Shown here piece after piece: positions 34,472-45,202 of a DNA stretch of 64,000 nt. Where the stretch lies: the NCBI RefSeq assembly GCF_000443165.1, contig NZ_ATJV01000114.1:62001-126000 (forward strand), in the 5' to 3' direction. Source of the DNA: Thauera terpenica 58Eu (GTDB taxonomy: Bacteria; Pseudomonadota; Gammaproteobacteria; Burkholderiales; Rhodocyclaceae). Positions within the stretch are counted from its first letter, which is position 1. Each line of letters opens with the position of its first letter. The notes under the pieces are model-generated. The model worked only from the letters and a program-made list of their open reading frames with translations, did not search any database and was not told the DNA's origin. A program made the translations under genes and the position numbers.

Positions 34472-35644
34472 ATGATTTTCGACAGTCTTTTCCAGTTGAT
34501 GGCAGACAAGAAGGCCTCGGACATCTTCATCACCGCGGGCGCGCCGATCCACATCAAGATCCAGGGCGAGACCATGCCGATCAATCAGCAGGTCATGGAG
34601 CCGCCCATGATCCGCCGCATGATCGAAGAAGCCTTGACGCCGGAGAAGATCGCGCTGTTCGAGTGCGACCGCGAGCTCAACCTGTCCTTTGGTCGTCGCG
34701 ATCTGGGCAACTTCCGCGTCAACCTGTTCTGGCAACGCAACTCGATCGCGATCGTTGCGCGCTACATCCAGAGCAGTATCCCCAGCGTGAAAGAGCTCGG
34801 GCTTCCTGAGGTGCTGACCGAAGTGGTGATGGAAAAGCGCGGCCTGGTGCTGGTGGTGGGGGCGACCGGGTCGGGCAAGTCAACCACGCTGGCGTCCATG
34901 CTCGACCATCGTAACCGCAATCGCAGCGGCCACATCCTGACCGTCGAGGACCCGATCGAGTATCTGTTCGCCCATCGCAGGTCGGTGGTCAATCAACGCG
35001 AAGTCGGCATCGACACCCTGAGTTGGGGCGAAGCCCTGCGCAACGCGATGCGCCAGGCGCCGGACTGCATCCTCATCGGCGAGATTCGTGATCGCGAAAC
35101 CATGCAGGCGGCGATTTCCTATTCCCAGTCGGGCCATTTATGCCTGGCCACGCTGCATGCCAACAATGCCTATCACGCCCTCAACCGCATCATCAACTTC
35201 TTCCCGCTCGAGAACCGCCAGCTGCTCTATCTCGACCTCGCGGTCGCCTTGCGCAGCATCATCTCGCAGCGCCTGATTCGCAAGCCCGACAATGTTCGCG
35301 TGCCAGCGGTGGAGATCCTCATGAATACGCGTCATATCGCCGATCTGATCGAGCGTGGCGATATCAACGAGGTCAAGCAGGCGATGGAGCAAAGCCTGGC
35401 GCCGGGTTGTCAGACCTTCGAGCAACACCTGTACGAGCTCTATTCGGACAGGGTCATCTCGCTGGAGGAGGCGCTCGCCAACGCCGACTCGCCGACCAAC
35501 CTGCACTGGTTGATCAACAACGCCCCGAGCAACGCCAACGAGCCCTCGGCTTCGTCACAGCCACCCAGCCTGCTCGCCTTTGACAAGGACACTGCGGATG
35601 GCGCTTCATTCCAGGAATTCACCCTGCACGTCGATGACAACTGA
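34472..35644 (+). CDS. pilU: PilT/PilU-family type IV pilus retraction ATPase (PilU-like)
   Basis: Hexameric ATPase for type IV pilus retraction and twitching. 390 residues. Walker A is GATGSGKST (130-138). The Asp box is ILTVEDPIEYLF, Walker B is CILIGEIRDRETMQAA, and the His box is HLCLATLHANNA. The NQREVGIDTLSWGEALRNAMRQAPD pattern and the tail beyond residue 350 resemble PilU more than PilT. In many proteobacteria pilU follows pilT; here it stands alone between dapD and dapE. PilU normally needs PilT, which must be elsewhere. The last 40 residues are Ser/Asn-rich and variable. Confidence 0.88.
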   Translation: MIFDSLFQLMADKKASDIFITAGAPIHIKIQGETMPINQQVMEPPMIRRMIEEALTPEKIALFECDRELNLSFGRRDLGNFRVNLFWQRNSIAIVARYIQSSIPSVKELGLPEVLTEVVMEKRGLVLVVGATGSGKSTTLASMLDHRNRNRSGHILTVEDPIEYLFAHRRSVVNQREVGIDTLSWGEALRNAMRQAPDCILIGEIRDRETMQAAISYSQSGHLCLATLHANNAYHALNRIINFFPLENRQLLYLDLAVALRSIISQRLIRKPDNVRVPAVEILMNTRHIADLIERGDINEVKQAMEQSLAPGCQTFEQHLYELYSDRVISLEEALANADSPTNLHWLINNAPSNANEPSASSQPPSLLAFDKDTADGASFQEFTLHVDDN

Positions 35645-36886
<1,242 letters not shown>

Positions 36887-36912
36887 ACCTTTGCTCAAAG
36901 AAGAGAACCTCA

Positions 36913-37899
36913 ATGATGTCGCATGACGAACACGCCCACAGCGCTGAACAACACGATGCCGAGCACGAGCACGAGCACGAACATGACCATGGCCCGCTCG
37001 CCGAACTGGTGACGGTGCGTGACTGGCTGCGCTACGCCGTCACCCGTTTCAACCGCGCCGGCATCTTCTGCGGCCACGGCGTGAGCGACAGCTATGACGA
37101 GGCTGTGTGGTTGCTGCTGGGCTCACTCGCGCTGCCGCTGGACCGCCTCGAGCCCTTCCTCGACGCCTGCATTCCGGGTGAAGAGCGCGTTGCCCTGCTG
37201 GAGGCGATCGAACGCCGCGCTGACGCCCGCGTGCCGACTGCTTACATCCTGGGTGAGGCCTGGCTGGGTGACTTCCGCTTCAGCGTGGATGAGCGCGTCA
37301 TCGTGCCGCGCTCCTTCTTCGCCGAGTTGCTCGAAGACGCGCTCGCGGGCTGGATCGAGGACGCCGACGCGGTGACCGCGGTGCTTGACATGTGCACCGG
37401 CTCGGGCTGCCTGGCGGTGCTGATGGCCCACACCTTCCCCAATGCCGAAGTCACCGCTGCCGACCTGTCCGAAGATGCGCTCGACGTCGCCTTGCAGAAC
37501 GTGACCGACTATGGTCTGGAAGCTCGCATCGAGCTTGTGCACACCGACCTGTACTCGGCGCTCGAGGGTCGTCGCTACGATCTGATCCTGAGCAATCCGC
37601 CTTACGTCACGCGCGCTGCGATGGACACCCTGCCCGCCGAATACCTGCATGAACCGCGCATGGCGCTGGCTGCGGGCGATGACGGCCTTGATCTGGTCAG
37701 ACGCCTGATCGCGGAGAGCGCGGCGCATCTGAACGAGGGCGGCATCCTCGCCGTTGAAGTCGGCCATAATCGGGCCATTGTTGAGCACGCATTCCCGGAG
37801 CTGCCCTTCAACTGGCTTGGTACTCGGGGCGGGGAGGACATGGTGTTCGTGCTGCGTCGCGAAGACCTGCCGGGTGGAAGAACCAGCTCCGGAGCCTGA
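36913..37899 (+). CDS. prmB: 50S ribosomal protein L3 glutamine methyltransferase with His-rich N-terminus
   Basis: SAM-dependent N5-glutamine methyltransferase modifying ribosomal protein L3. 328 residues. SAM motif LDMCTGSGCLAVL is near 158-170 and the catalytic NPPY is at 228-231. The helical substrate domain (ELVTVRDWLRYAVTRFNRAGIFCGHG) is PrmB-like. The first 26 residues are unusual: nine His alternate with Glu/Asp (HEHEHEHDH). Two adjacent ATG codons (36913, 36916) could start it, and both include the His tract. It follows dapE by 26 bp. The tail may bind metal, but that is inference. Confidence 0.93.
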   Translation: MMSHDEHAHSAEQHDAEHEHEHEHDHGPLAELVTVRDWLRYAVTRFNRAGIFCGHGVSDSYDEAVWLLLGSLALPLDRLEPFLDACIPGEERVALLEAIERRADARVPTAYILGEAWLGDFRFSVDERVIVPRSFFAELLEDALAGWIEDADAVTAVLDMCTGSGCLAVLMAHTFPNAEVTAADLSEDALDVALQNVTDYGLEARIELVHTDLYSALEGRRYDLILSNPPYVTRAAMDTLPAEYLHEPRMALAAGDDGLDLVRRLIAESAAHLNEGGILAVEVGHNRAIVEHAFPELPFNWLGTRGGEDMVFVLRREDLPGGRTSSGA

Positions 37900-37927
37900 A
37901 CCAGCAATCACTGAGCGAGGCCGCGCG

Positions 37928-38383
37928 ATGAGCAAGGAACGTCCCATTCTCCTCGTGGAAGACAATCCCGACGATGAAGCGCTGGCGCTTCACGCCTTCA
38001 GCAAGAATCGCATCGGCAATCAGGTGATCGTCGCACACGACGGTGTGGAGGCGCTCGATTACCTGTTTGGAACGGGTGTATTCAGCGGCTGCACGCCCGA
38101 ACTGCCTGCGGTGGTGCTGCTCGACCTGAAGCTGCCGCGCATAGACGGGCTGGAGGTGCTGCGTCGCATTCGGGCCGAGTCACGGACCACGCTGCTGCCG
38201 GTGGTGATCCTCACCACCTCGCGTGAAATCCTGGATCTGCAGCAGGCCTACAACCTCGGCGCGAACAGTTACGTGCGCAAGCCGGTTGACTTCGAGCGCT
38301 TCCAGCACCTCGTCGGCGTGCTCGGAGAATACTGGCTGAACATCAACGAGAGCGTGGAAGCCAGTACGAACAACGGCTACTGA
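37928..38383 (+). CDS. single-domain response regulator, Rcp1-like
   Basis: 151-residue CheY-like receiver without output domain. The acidic pair is in LLVEDNPDDEALAL, the phosphoacceptor is D66 in LLDLKLPRIDG, Thr96/Thr97 lie in VVILTTSRE, and the conserved Lys is K118 in SYVRKPVDF. The insert after DGVEALDYLFG and the NPDDEALAL start are typical of the Rcp1 group, regulators that pair with phytochrome-like or hybrid kinases. No kinase is nearby. It starts 28 bp after prmB with no clear terminator between, so it may be cotranscribed. Confidence 0.85.
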   Translation: MSKERPILLVEDNPDDEALALHAFSKNRIGNQVIVAHDGVEALDYLFGTGVFSGCTPELPAVVLLDLKLPRIDGLEVLRRIRAESRTTLLPVVILTTSREILDLQQAYNLGANSYVRKPVDFERFQHLVGVLGEYWLNINESVEASTNNGY

Positions 38384-38405
38384 GCAGCCACCGAGCGAGC
38401 ACTGA

Positions 38406-38440
38406 ACGCAGAAGCGGAGCTCATGGCCCCGGTTCTGCGT
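38406..38440. repeat. 8-bp inverted repeat between the response regulator and iscX
   Basis: ACGCAGAA (38406-38413) and TTCTGCGT (38433-38440) are perfect inverted copies with a 19-bp GC-rich interior. It sits in the 80-bp gap where two transcripts converge. It has no T tract, so it would be a weak or factor-dependent terminator structure. Confidence 0.4.
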
Positions 38441-38463
38441 GCGTCTCTTGCGCTGCGAACGGC

Positions 38464-38658
38464 TCAGGCGAGCTCGTCGATCCAGGCCTGCTGAATGCCT
38501 TCGAGGATGCGCTCGCCACAGCGCTTGGGGTCATCATCGAACTCGGGCAAGGCCATCACCCAGTTCATCAGGTCGACGAAATTCACCCGCGTCGGATCCA
38601 CCTCCGGACGCGCATCCGCCAGCTGAATGGCGATCTCCTGCACCTCGGTCCACTTCAT
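38464..38658 (-). CDS. iscX: Fe-S assembly protein IscX
   Basis: Small acidic partner of IscS that binds iron and tunes cluster assembly. 64 residues, matching the family (66). MKWTEVQEIAIQLAD at the N-terminus and the VNFVDLMNWVMALPEFDDDPKRCGERILEGIQQAW stretch are characteristic. It is the last gene of the isc operon, 1 bp after the fdx stop. Confidence 0.95.
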   Translation of the reverse strand: MKWTEVQEIAIQLADARPEVDPTRVNFVDLMNWVMALPEFDDDPKRCGERILEGIQQAWIDELA

Positions 38659-38659
38659 T

Positions 38660-39001
38660 TCAGTGCTTTCCTTCGCGAGCCATGTTGATCGTGTAGCGCG
38701 GAATCTCCACCACCAGGGGCGCCTCGCCAATGTGCACCTGACAGGACAGGCGGGACTGCGGCTCCAGCCCCCAGGCCTTGTCGAGCAGGTCCTCTTCCTC
38801 GTCCTCGGCGGCGGCCAGGGTGTTGAAGCCCTCACGCACGATGACGTGGCAGGTCGTGCACGCACAGGACATCTCGCAGGCATGCTCGATGTCGATGCCG
38901 TTTTCGAGCAGGGTTTCACAGATGGTCTGGCCCGGGCGGGCCTCGATCACACTGCCCTCGGGACAGAGTTCGACATGGGGAAGGACAATGATCTGGGTCA
39001 T
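38660..39001 (-). CDS. fdx: ISC-type [2Fe-2S] ferredoxin
   Basis: Adrenodoxin-like ferredoxin giving electrons during Fe-S cluster assembly. 113 residues. Likely cluster ligands are Cys42, Cys48, Cys51 and Cys87 (ACEMSCACTTCHV and RLSCQV). Cys46 is an extra cysteine also seen in other Isc ferredoxins. It starts 7 bp after the hscA stop. Confidence 0.96.
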   Translation of the reverse strand: MTQIIVLPHVELCPEGSVIEARPGQTICETLLENGIDIEHACEMSCACTTCHVIVREGFNTLAAAEDEEEDLLDKAWGLEPQSRLSCQVHIGEAPLVVEIPRYTINMAREGKH

Positions 39002-39008
39002 GATGGGG

Positions 39009-40877
39009 TCACAGTTCCAACTCGTCTACCTTGTGGCCGGCCAGCGCGCTGCGGATGCTCTTGTCCATGCGCCGGGCGGCGAATTCATCGGTGGTACGCG
39101 CAAATGCATCGATACCGGTCTTGATCGCACGATGGTCGCTGCCCGCGCACAAGGCGCGCAGCTCGGCGATGGCGGCATCGATCGCGCCGCGCTCCTCGAC
39201 GTCGAGCAGATCGCCATCGCTGGCCAGCGCGCGCTCGGCGGCTTCTATCATGCGCTGGCCCTCGACCTGCTGCTCGCGCAGGGCGCGCGACATCATGTCA
39301 TCGCCGGCATGTTCGATGCCCGACTTGAGCATCTGGGTGATCTCGTCATCGGACAGCCCGTAGGACGGCTTGACCAGCACGCTCGCCTCCACCCCCGAAG
39401 ACATCTCTCGCGCGGACACCGACAGCAGCCCGTCCGCATCCACCTGAAAGCTCACCCGGATGCGGGCCGCTCCCGCCACCAGGGGCGGAATTCCCCGCAA
39501 CTCGAAGCGCGCCAGCGAACGACAGTCGGCGACCAGTTCACGCTCACCCTGCACGACGTGGAAGGCCATGGCGGTCTGACCGTCCTTGAAGGTGGTGAAC
39601 TCCTGCGCGCGCGCAACCGGCAAGGTGGAATTGCGCGGCACCACCTTTTCCACCAGCCCGCCCATGGTCTCCAGACCGAGCGAGAGCGGGATGACGTCGA
39701 GCAGCAACCAGTCGTCCTCCTGCGCACGATTGCCGGCCAGCGCATTGGCCTGCATCGCCGCACCCAGGGCGACGACCTTGTCGGGGTCCAGATTGGTCAG
39801 CGGCTCCTGCCCGAAGAAAGTCGCCACCGCGCGCTGGATATGCGGCATGCGCGTCGCCCCACCCACCATCACCACGCCCTTGACCTCGTCCGGCGCCAGC
39901 CCCGCATCACGCAGCGCCTTGCGCACCGGCGTCAGCGTCTTTTGCACCAGGTGTCGGGTCATCTCGGCGAAGTCCTCGCGTGTGATGACGATATCCACGA
40001 GCTCTCCCGAACTCAGGCGTACATGGATCGGCGCCTCCTCGCAGGAGGTCAGCAACTCCTTGGCCTCGCGCGCCTTCATCTGCAGCCGACGCGCATCCTC
40101 GAGCGAAGGCGGGTCAATCGCGGCGCGTTCCAGGATCGAACAAAACAGTCGATGATCGAAGTCATCCCCGCCCAGCGCGGCGTCGCCGTTGGTCGACAAC
40201 ACCTCGAACACCCCGCGCGACAGCTTGAGAATGGACAGATCGAAGGTGCCACCGCCGAGGTCATAGACTGCATACACGCCCTCGGCCGCATTGTCGAGGC
40301 CGTAGGCCACCGCCGCTGCGGTGGGTTCGTTGAGCAGGCGCAGCACGTCCACGCCGGCAAGGCGCGCTGCGTCCTTGGTGGCCTGACGTTGGGCATCATC
40401 GAAGTAGGCCGGCACGGTGATGACGGCGCCGCAGAGCGCTCCCCCAAGGCTGGCCTCTGCGCGCGCGCGCAGCACGCGCAACACTTCCGCCGAGACCTCC
40501 ACCGGGCTCTTCACACCTTGCACGGTGCGCAGCCGCACCATGCCCGGCCCATCCTCGAAGTCGTAGGGCATGGTCTCCACATGGGCGACGTCCTTGACGC
40601 CCCGCCCCATGAAGCGCTTCACCGAGAGGATGGTGTTGCGCGCGTCAGTGGTCTGCGCCTTGAGCGCCACCTGCCCCACGTCTATGCCGCCATCGGCGCG
40701 ATAGCGCACCGCCGAAGGCAGCATCGAGCGCCCGGCCTCGTCCGGCAGACACACGGCGATACCGTTACGCACCGTGGCGACAAGGGAGTTCGTGGTTCCA
40801 AGGTCGATACCGACCGCCAGCCTATGCTGATGCGGCGCGGTGGACATGCCGGGTTCGGCAATCTGCAACAGGGCCAT
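39009..40877 (-). CDS. hscA: Fe-S assembly Hsp70 chaperone HscA
   Basis: Specialised Hsp70 that with HscB releases nascent clusters from IscU. 622 residues. The ATPase domain shows [27 protein letters not shown] and [17 protein letters not shown]. The substrate-binding domain (about 390-500) has [28 protein letters not shown], the HscA-type pattern. A helical lid follows. It is 23 bp downstream of hscB and contacts the LPPVK motif of IscU encoded nearby. Confidence 0.96.
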   Translation of the reverse strand: MALLQIAEPGMSTAPHQHRLAVGIDLGTTNSLVATVRNGIAVCLPDEAGRSMLPSAVRYRADGGIDVGQVALKAQTTDARNTILSVKRFMGRGVKDVAHVETMPYDFEDGPGMVRLRTVQGVKSPVEVSAEVLRVLRARAEASLGGALCGAVITVPAYFDDAQRQATKDAARLAGVDVLRLLNEPTAAAVAYGLDNAAEGVYAVYDLGGGTFDLSILKLSRGVFEVLSTNGDAALGGDDFDHRLFCSILERAAIDPPSLEDARRLQMKAREAKELLTSCEEAPIHVRLSSGELVDIVITREDFAEMTRHLVQKTLTPVRKALRDAGLAPDEVKGVVMVGGATRMPHIQRAVATFFGQEPLTNLDPDKVVALGAAMQANALAGNRAQEDDWLLLDVIPLSLGLETMGGLVEKVVPRNSTLPVARAQEFTTFKDGQTAMAFHVVQGERELVADCRSLARFELRGIPPLVAGAARIRVSFQVDADGLLSVSAREMSSGVEASVLVKPSYGLSDDEITQMLKSGIEHAGDDMMSRALREQQVEGQRMIEAAERALASDGDLLDVEERGAIDAAIAELRALCAGSDHRAIKTGIDAFARTTDEFAARRMDKSIRSALAGHKVDELEL

Positions 40878-40900
40878 CAGGGAATCCGTGCCTCTTGTTT

Positions 40901-41434
40901 TCAGCCTTCGAGCGCGAGCAGGGCGTCGTCGATCTCGTGCTGTAGTTTTTCGATGAACATCAGCCGACGCACGGTGTCGGCTGCTTGTGCGTAGTCGTGA
41001 TCAATATCGAGCTGGCGCTCGAGCGCCGCGCGCACCTCGCGCGCATGCTGCAGCAGACGCGTGTGCAGTTTTTCAAGCTCCCCCACCTCACCCGCTGCCC
41101 TCGCCTCCTCGACCGCCTCGCGCCACTCCATCTGCTCCATCAGGAACTCGGCAGACATCGCGGTATTGGTCTCCACGCCCGCATCCACACCGGCCAGCAC
41201 GAGAAGGTATTGCGCACGCGCGAGCGGCTTTTGCAGCGTGCGAAAGCCCTCGTTGACGCGGGTGGCCCACTGCATCGAGCGTCGCTTGTCGGCATCGGGC
41301 AGGTGGGCATAGCGATCGGGATGCACCTGCGACTGCAGGCGGTGCCAGGCCGCTTCCAGTGCGCGATCATCCACGGCGTAGGCCCGCGGCAGCTCGAACA
41401 GGCTGAAGTAGTCCTGGGTGAGGTCTATGCTCAT
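40901..41434 (-). CDS. hscB: Fe-S assembly J-domain co-chaperone HscB
   Basis: DnaJ-like partner of HscA that delivers IscU. 177 residues. The N-terminal J domain ([16 protein letters not shown]) contains HPD at 38-40. The C-terminal helical IscU-binding domain contains [15 protein letters not shown]. It starts 14 bp after the iscA stop. Length and order are standard. Confidence 0.95.
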   Translation of the reverse strand: MSIDLTQDYFSLFELPRAYAVDDRALEAAWHRLQSQVHPDRYAHLPDADKRRSMQWATRVNEGFRTLQKPLARAQYLLVLAGVDAGVETNTAMSAEFLMEQMEWREAVEEARAAGEVGELEKLHTRLLQHAREVRAALERQLDIDHDYAQAADTVRRLMFIEKLQHEIDDALLALEG

Positions 41435-41448
41435 GCTTTCTCAGGTGA

Positions 41449-41772
41449 TCAGACGTTGAAGCTTTCGCCGCAGCCGCAAGAATCCTTGACGTTGGGGTTG
41501 TTGAAGCGGAAGCCCTCATTCAGGCCTTCCTTGACGAAGTCGAGCTCGGTGCCCTCAAGATAAGCCAGGCTCTTGGGGTCGATGATGACCTTGACGCCAT
41601 GGCTCTCGAACACCAGGTCTTCATCCTGCGTCGCGTCGACGAACTCGAGCTTGTATGCCATCCCGGAACAGCCCGAGGTCTTCACCCCGAGGCGGATGCC
41701 GAAGCCCTTGCCACGTTTGGTGATGAAGTTTGCCACATGGCGGGCAGCGCTTTCGGACAGGGTCACGCCCAT
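41449..41772 (-). CDS. iscA: A-type Fe-S carrier IscA
   Basis: Carries iron or Fe-S clusters to apoproteins. 107 residues with the three invariant cysteines Cys35 (TSGCSGMAY), Cys99 and Cys101 (SCGCGESF). The spacing and position match E. coli IscA exactly. It lies between iscU and hscB. Confidence 0.96.
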   Translation of the reverse strand: MGVTLSESAARHVANFITKRGKGFGIRLGVKTSGCSGMAYKLEFVDATQDEDLVFESHGVKVIIDPKSLAYLEGTELDFVKEGLNEGFRFNNPNVKDSCGCGESFNV

Positions 41773-41799
41773 GATCTTTACCTCCTGCTGGTGGCCGCT

Positions 41800-42183
41800 T
41801 CAGGCCTGCTGCTTCTTGCGGTAATCGGCGACCGCGGCCTTGATCGCATCCTCGGCGAGGATGGAACAGTGAATCTTGACCGGCGGCAAGGCCAGCTCTT
41901 CGGCAATCTGGGTGTTCTTGATGTCGAGCGCCTGATCAATCGTCTTGCCCTTGACCCACTCGGTCACCAGCGAGCTCGAGGCGATCGCGGAGCCACAACC
42001 ATAGGTCTTGAACTTCGCGTCCTCGATCACACCGTCACGACCGACCTTGATCTGCAGCTTCATCACGTCGCCACAGGCGGGCGCACCCACCATGCCGGTC
42101 GCCACACCCTCGTCGTCCTTGGCGAAGGAACCGACGTTGCGGGGGTTTTCATAATGATCCAGCACCTTGTCGCTGTATGCCAT
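41800..42183 (-). CDS. iscU: Fe-S cluster scaffold IscU
   Basis: Scaffold on which [2Fe-2S] clusters are built from IscS sulfur. 127 residues. Cluster ligands Cys37 (APACGDV), Cys63 (YGCGSA) and Cys106 (KIHCSILAE) and the regulatory Asp39 are present. The HscA recognition motif LPPVK is at 99-103. It begins 40 bp after iscS. Confidence 0.97.
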   Translation of the reverse strand: MAYSDKVLDHYENPRNVGSFAKDDEGVATGMVGAPACGDVMKLQIKVGRDGVIEDAKFKTYGCGSAIASSSLVTEWVKGKTIDQALDIKNTQIAEELALPPVKIHCSILAEDAIKAAVADYRKKQQA

Positions 42184-42223
42184 GTCGTATCTCCAGGGGA
42201 ATTGTGTTGAAGCTTCGTTATAT

Positions 42224-43435
42224 TTAGTGCGCTGCCCACTGCACGGTGTCGAGGTCTATGCCCTCTTTGTACATGTCCCACAGCGGGGACAGTTCGCGCA
42301 GCTTGTGGATCTTCTTGTGCAACAGATCGATGGTGAAGTCCACCTCTTCCTCGGTGGTGAAGCGACCGATGCTGAAACGGATCGAGCTGTGCGCGAGTTC
42401 GTCGTTGCGACCGAGCGCGCGCAACACGTAGGACGGCTCGAGGCTGGCCGAGGTACAGGCCGAACCCGAGGACACGGCAATATCCTTGACCGCCATGATC
42501 AGCGACTCACCCTCGACATAGGCGAAGGAGATGTTGAGGTTGTGCGGCACGCGCTGTTCGGTGTCGCCATTGACGAAGGTGGCTTCGAGCTCGGTCAGGC
42601 CATTGAGCAGCTTGTCGCGCAGCGCGCGCACGCGCACGTTCTCGCTCGCCATCTCCTCACGCGCCAGGCGGAAGGCTTCACCCATGCCGACGATCTGATG
42701 CGGCGCCAGCGTACCCGAACGCATGCCGCGCTCATGGCCACCGCCGTGCATCTGCGCCTCCAGGCGCACCCGCGGCTTGCGCCTGACGTAGAGCGCGCCC
42801 ACGCCCTTGGGGCCATAGGTCTTGTGCGCCGAAAAGCTCATCAGGTCCACCTTGAGCTGGGCGAGGTCGATGTCCACCTTGCCGGTGGCCTGCGCCGCAT
42901 CGACGTGAAAGATCACGCCCTTGTCGCGGCAGATCTCGCCGATCTCGGCAATCGGCTGCACCACTCCGACTTCGTTGTTCACGAACATCACCGACACCAG
43001 GATGGTGTCCGGGCGAATCGCCGCCTTCAGCACCTCAAGGTCGACCAGGCCGTTTTCCTTGACGTCGAGGTAAGTGGCTTCGAAGCCCTCGCGCTCGAGT
43101 TCACGCACGGTATCGAGCACCGCCTTGTGCTCGGTCTTCAGGGTGATCAGGTGCTTGCCCTTGCCCTGATAGAAATGGGCTGCGCCCTTGATGGCGAGGT
43201 TGTTCGATTCGGTCGCACCCGAAGTCCAGATGATCTCCTTGGCGTCGGCATTGACCAGGGCCGCGACCTGCTCGCGTGCATCCTCGACCGCCTGCTCGGC
43301 ATCCCAGCCGTAGGCGTGGGAGCGGCTGGCCGGGTTGCCGAAATGCTCGGTCAGCCACGGAATCATCTTCGCGGCGACGCGTGGGTCTACCGGCGTGGTC
43401 GCCGAATAGTCGAGGTAAATCGGGAACTTCAGCAT
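42224..43435 (-). CDS. iscS: cysteine desulfurase IscS
   Basis: PLP enzyme mobilising sulfur from cysteine for Fe-S clusters, tRNA thiolation and cofactors. 403 residues, E. coli IscS length. The PLP Lys is K205 in [11 protein letters not shown] and the active Cys is C327 on the mobile loop [18 protein letters not shown]. The C-terminal helix [15 protein letters not shown], which contacts IscU, is intact. This is the canonical copy, next to iscU. A second desulfurase gene lies directly upstream. Confidence 0.97.
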   Translation of the reverse strand: MLKFPIYLDYSATTPVDPRVAAKMIPWLTEHFGNPASRSHAYGWDAEQAVEDAREQVAALVNADAKEIIWTSGATESNNLAIKGAAHFYQGKGKHLITLKTEHKAVLDTVRELEREGFEATYLDVKENGLVDLEVLKAAIRPDTILVSVMFVNNEVGVVQPIAEIGEICRDKGVIFHVDAAQATGKVDIDLAQLKVDLMSFSAHKTYGPKGVGALYVRRKPRVRLEAQMHGGGHERGMRSGTLAPHQIVGMGEAFRLAREEMASENVRVRALRDKLLNGLTELEATFVNGDTEQRVPHNLNISFAYVEGESLIMAVKDIAVSSGSACTSASLEPSYVLRALGRNDELAHSSIRFSIGRFTTEEEVDFTIDLLHKKIHKLRELSPLWDMYKEGIDLDTVQWAAH

Positions 43436-43491
43436 TGAATCTCTCCGCAGAGGGGTTGTTTCTCTTTTAATTCAGTCAGCGTGGTCGCGGT

Positions 43492-44655
43492 TCAGACCGC
43501 GATCGACGCCAGCTTGTTCAAATCATCCACCACGCGCGCCAGCACGCCGACAAAGCGGCTGAGCTCCTGCGCCGTGCTGTCTCGCCCCAGGCTGACGCGC
43601 ACTGCGCCGCGCGCCAGCAGCGGGTCCACTCCCATCGCCAGCAGGGTATGCGAAGGCTCGGGCTGGGCGCTCGAGCACGCCGAGCCACTGGCACAGGCAA
43701 AACCTGCGCGGTCGAGCTTGGCCACCAGGGTTTCGCCGTCAATGTTGTCGAAGGCGAAGAACACGGTGTTCGGCAAGCGCTCGGCAGCCCTCGCAAACAC
43801 GACCGCGCCCTGAGCCAGGAGCTGGTCCTCGAGTTCAGCGCGCAACTGCGCCAACCGCTGCGACTCCGACTCACGGCGCGCCACCGCACGCTCGCAGGCC
43901 ACACCGAAGCCGACGATGGCCGCCACGTTCTCGGTGCCGGAACGCAAACCACGCTCCTGGCCTCCGCCCGCGATCAAGGGCGCAAGCTCCACGCGCTTGT
44001 CGAGCACGAGGGCACCCGCGCCCAGCGGGCCACCAATCTTGTGCGCGGACAGCGTCATTGCACTCACCCCAAGGGCGCGAAAATCAAGCTCAAGCTTGCC
44101 CAGGGCCTGCACCGCATCGGTGTGGAACCACGCCCCGCTCGCACGCGCCTCCGCCGCGAGGCGGGCGATATCCTGCACCACGCCGGTCTCGTTGTTGGCG
44201 AGCATCACCGACACCAGAGTCGGTCGCGCCAGCAAGGTCTGCTGCCAGTCCTCACCGTCGATCACGCCCTGCGCATCGACCGCAATTTCCTTCAAGGTCC
44301 AGCCGGTGCGTCGCAGTTGATAAGCCGGTTCGCGCACGCAAGGGTGTTCGATCGCGCTGAAGGCCAGCATCCCAGGCTTCAGACACGCAGCCGCACCCTT
44401 GACGAACAGATTGTTTGCTTCCGAACCACCGCTGGTGAAGATCACCTCGGTGGGATGGGCGCCGACCGCCGTCGCCACGCGCGCCCGCGCCTCGTCGATC
44501 GCCGCCCTCGCCTGCCGGCCGTAGTCGTGCCGGCTCGAAGCGTTGCCGAAACGCACCGTCTCTGACGCACCCAACCAGGGCAGCATGGCATCGCGCACCA
44601 AAGGCTCGAGCGGCGTCGTCGCGTTCCAGTCGAAATAGACCGGTGCAAAACTCAT
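43492..44655 (-). CDS. second cysteine desulfurase (IscS/NifS-like)
   Basis: 387-residue PLP-dependent cysteine desulfurase between iscR and iscS. Lys206 in LSAHKIGGPLGAG is the PLP site and Cys327 in SGSACSSAQPEPSHTLL is the persulfide Cys. An extra Cys321 lies just before it. It diverges clearly from the neighbouring IscS: the C-terminal IscU-binding tail (DMYKEG) is absent and the sequence ends NKLASIAV. That suggests a different sulfur acceptor, which is inference. It starts 8 bp after iscR, so it is the first structural gene of the operon. Whether it is old or lineage-specific needs a phylogeny. Confidence 0.92.
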   Translation of the reverse strand: MSFAPVYFDWNATTPLEPLVRDAMLPWLGASETVRFGNASSRHDYGRQARAAIDEARARVATAVGAHPTEVIFTSGGSEANNLFVKGAAACLKPGMLAFSAIEHPCVREPAYQLRRTGWTLKEIAVDAQGVIDGEDWQQTLLARPTLVSVMLANNETGVVQDIARLAAEARASGAWFHTDAVQALGKLELDFRALGVSAMTLSAHKIGGPLGAGALVLDKRVELAPLIAGGGQERGLRSGTENVAAIVGFGVACERAVARRESESQRLAQLRAELEDQLLAQGAVVFARAAERLPNTVFFAFDNIDGETLVAKLDRAGFACASGSACSSAQPEPSHTLLAMGVDPLLARGAVRVSLGRDSTAQELSRFVGVLARVVDDLNKLASIAV

Positions 44656-44663
44656 ACCCGGCC

Positions 44664-45146
44664 TCAGACAGCGGCGATTTCGCGCACCTGCACGATGGCG
44701 CGACGGCGAATACTCTTGAGCACCGCCATATCGGCATCCGGCTTGACCTCACGCTTGACGAGCGCGCTCAGGCTGACCGAGTCGAGGTAGGCGTACATGC
44801 GCTTGTTGAGGTTGGACCACAGGTGGTGCGTCATGCAGCGCTGCTCATCGTGGCAATTCTGCTTGCCGCCGCACTGCGTCGCGTCGAGCGGCTCATCCAC
44901 GGCAATGATGATGTCGGCAACCGTGATCGCATTGCTATCGAGCGCCAGGCGATAACCGCCCCCGGGTCCGCGCACGCTGTTGACCAGGCCGTGGCGGCGC
45001 AGCTTGCCGAACAACTGCTCAAGATAGGACAACGAAATCTTCTGGCGCTCGGCAATCCCCGCCAGGGTTACTGGCCCATCGCTCTGACGCCCGGCCAGAT
45101 CGATCATTGCCGTGACGGCGAAGCGCCCTTTGGTCGTCAATCTCAT
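44664..45146 (-). CDS. iscR: Fe-S cluster regulator IscR
   Basis: Rrf2-family repressor that senses Fe-S status through a [2Fe-2S] cluster. 160 residues. The winged helix (SLSYLEQLFGKLRRHGLVNSVRGPGGGYRL) is followed by Cys92, Cys98, Cys104 and His107, the exact ligand set and numbering of E. coli IscR. It heads the isc operon, and two boxes resembling its own binding site overlap its promoter, so feedback control is likely. Confidence 0.97.
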   Translation of the reverse strand: MRLTTKGRFAVTAMIDLAGRQSDGPVTLAGIAERQKISLSYLEQLFGKLRRHGLVNSVRGPGGGYRLALDSNAITVADIIIAVDEPLDATQCGGKQNCHDEQRCMTHHLWSNLNKRMYAYLDSVSLSALVKREVKPDADMAVLKSIRRRAIVQVREIAAV

Positions 45147-45202
45147 CTTGCCACCTCTCGAAATCCGTATGCCGTTCGCTTGCGGGCACGCCCGTCGAGC
45201 CT

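Noticed and set aside
38778-40994. 738-codon plus-strand frame across fdx, hscA and hscB
   Set aside because: Shadow of three well-conserved minus-strand genes; low-complexity translation without domains.
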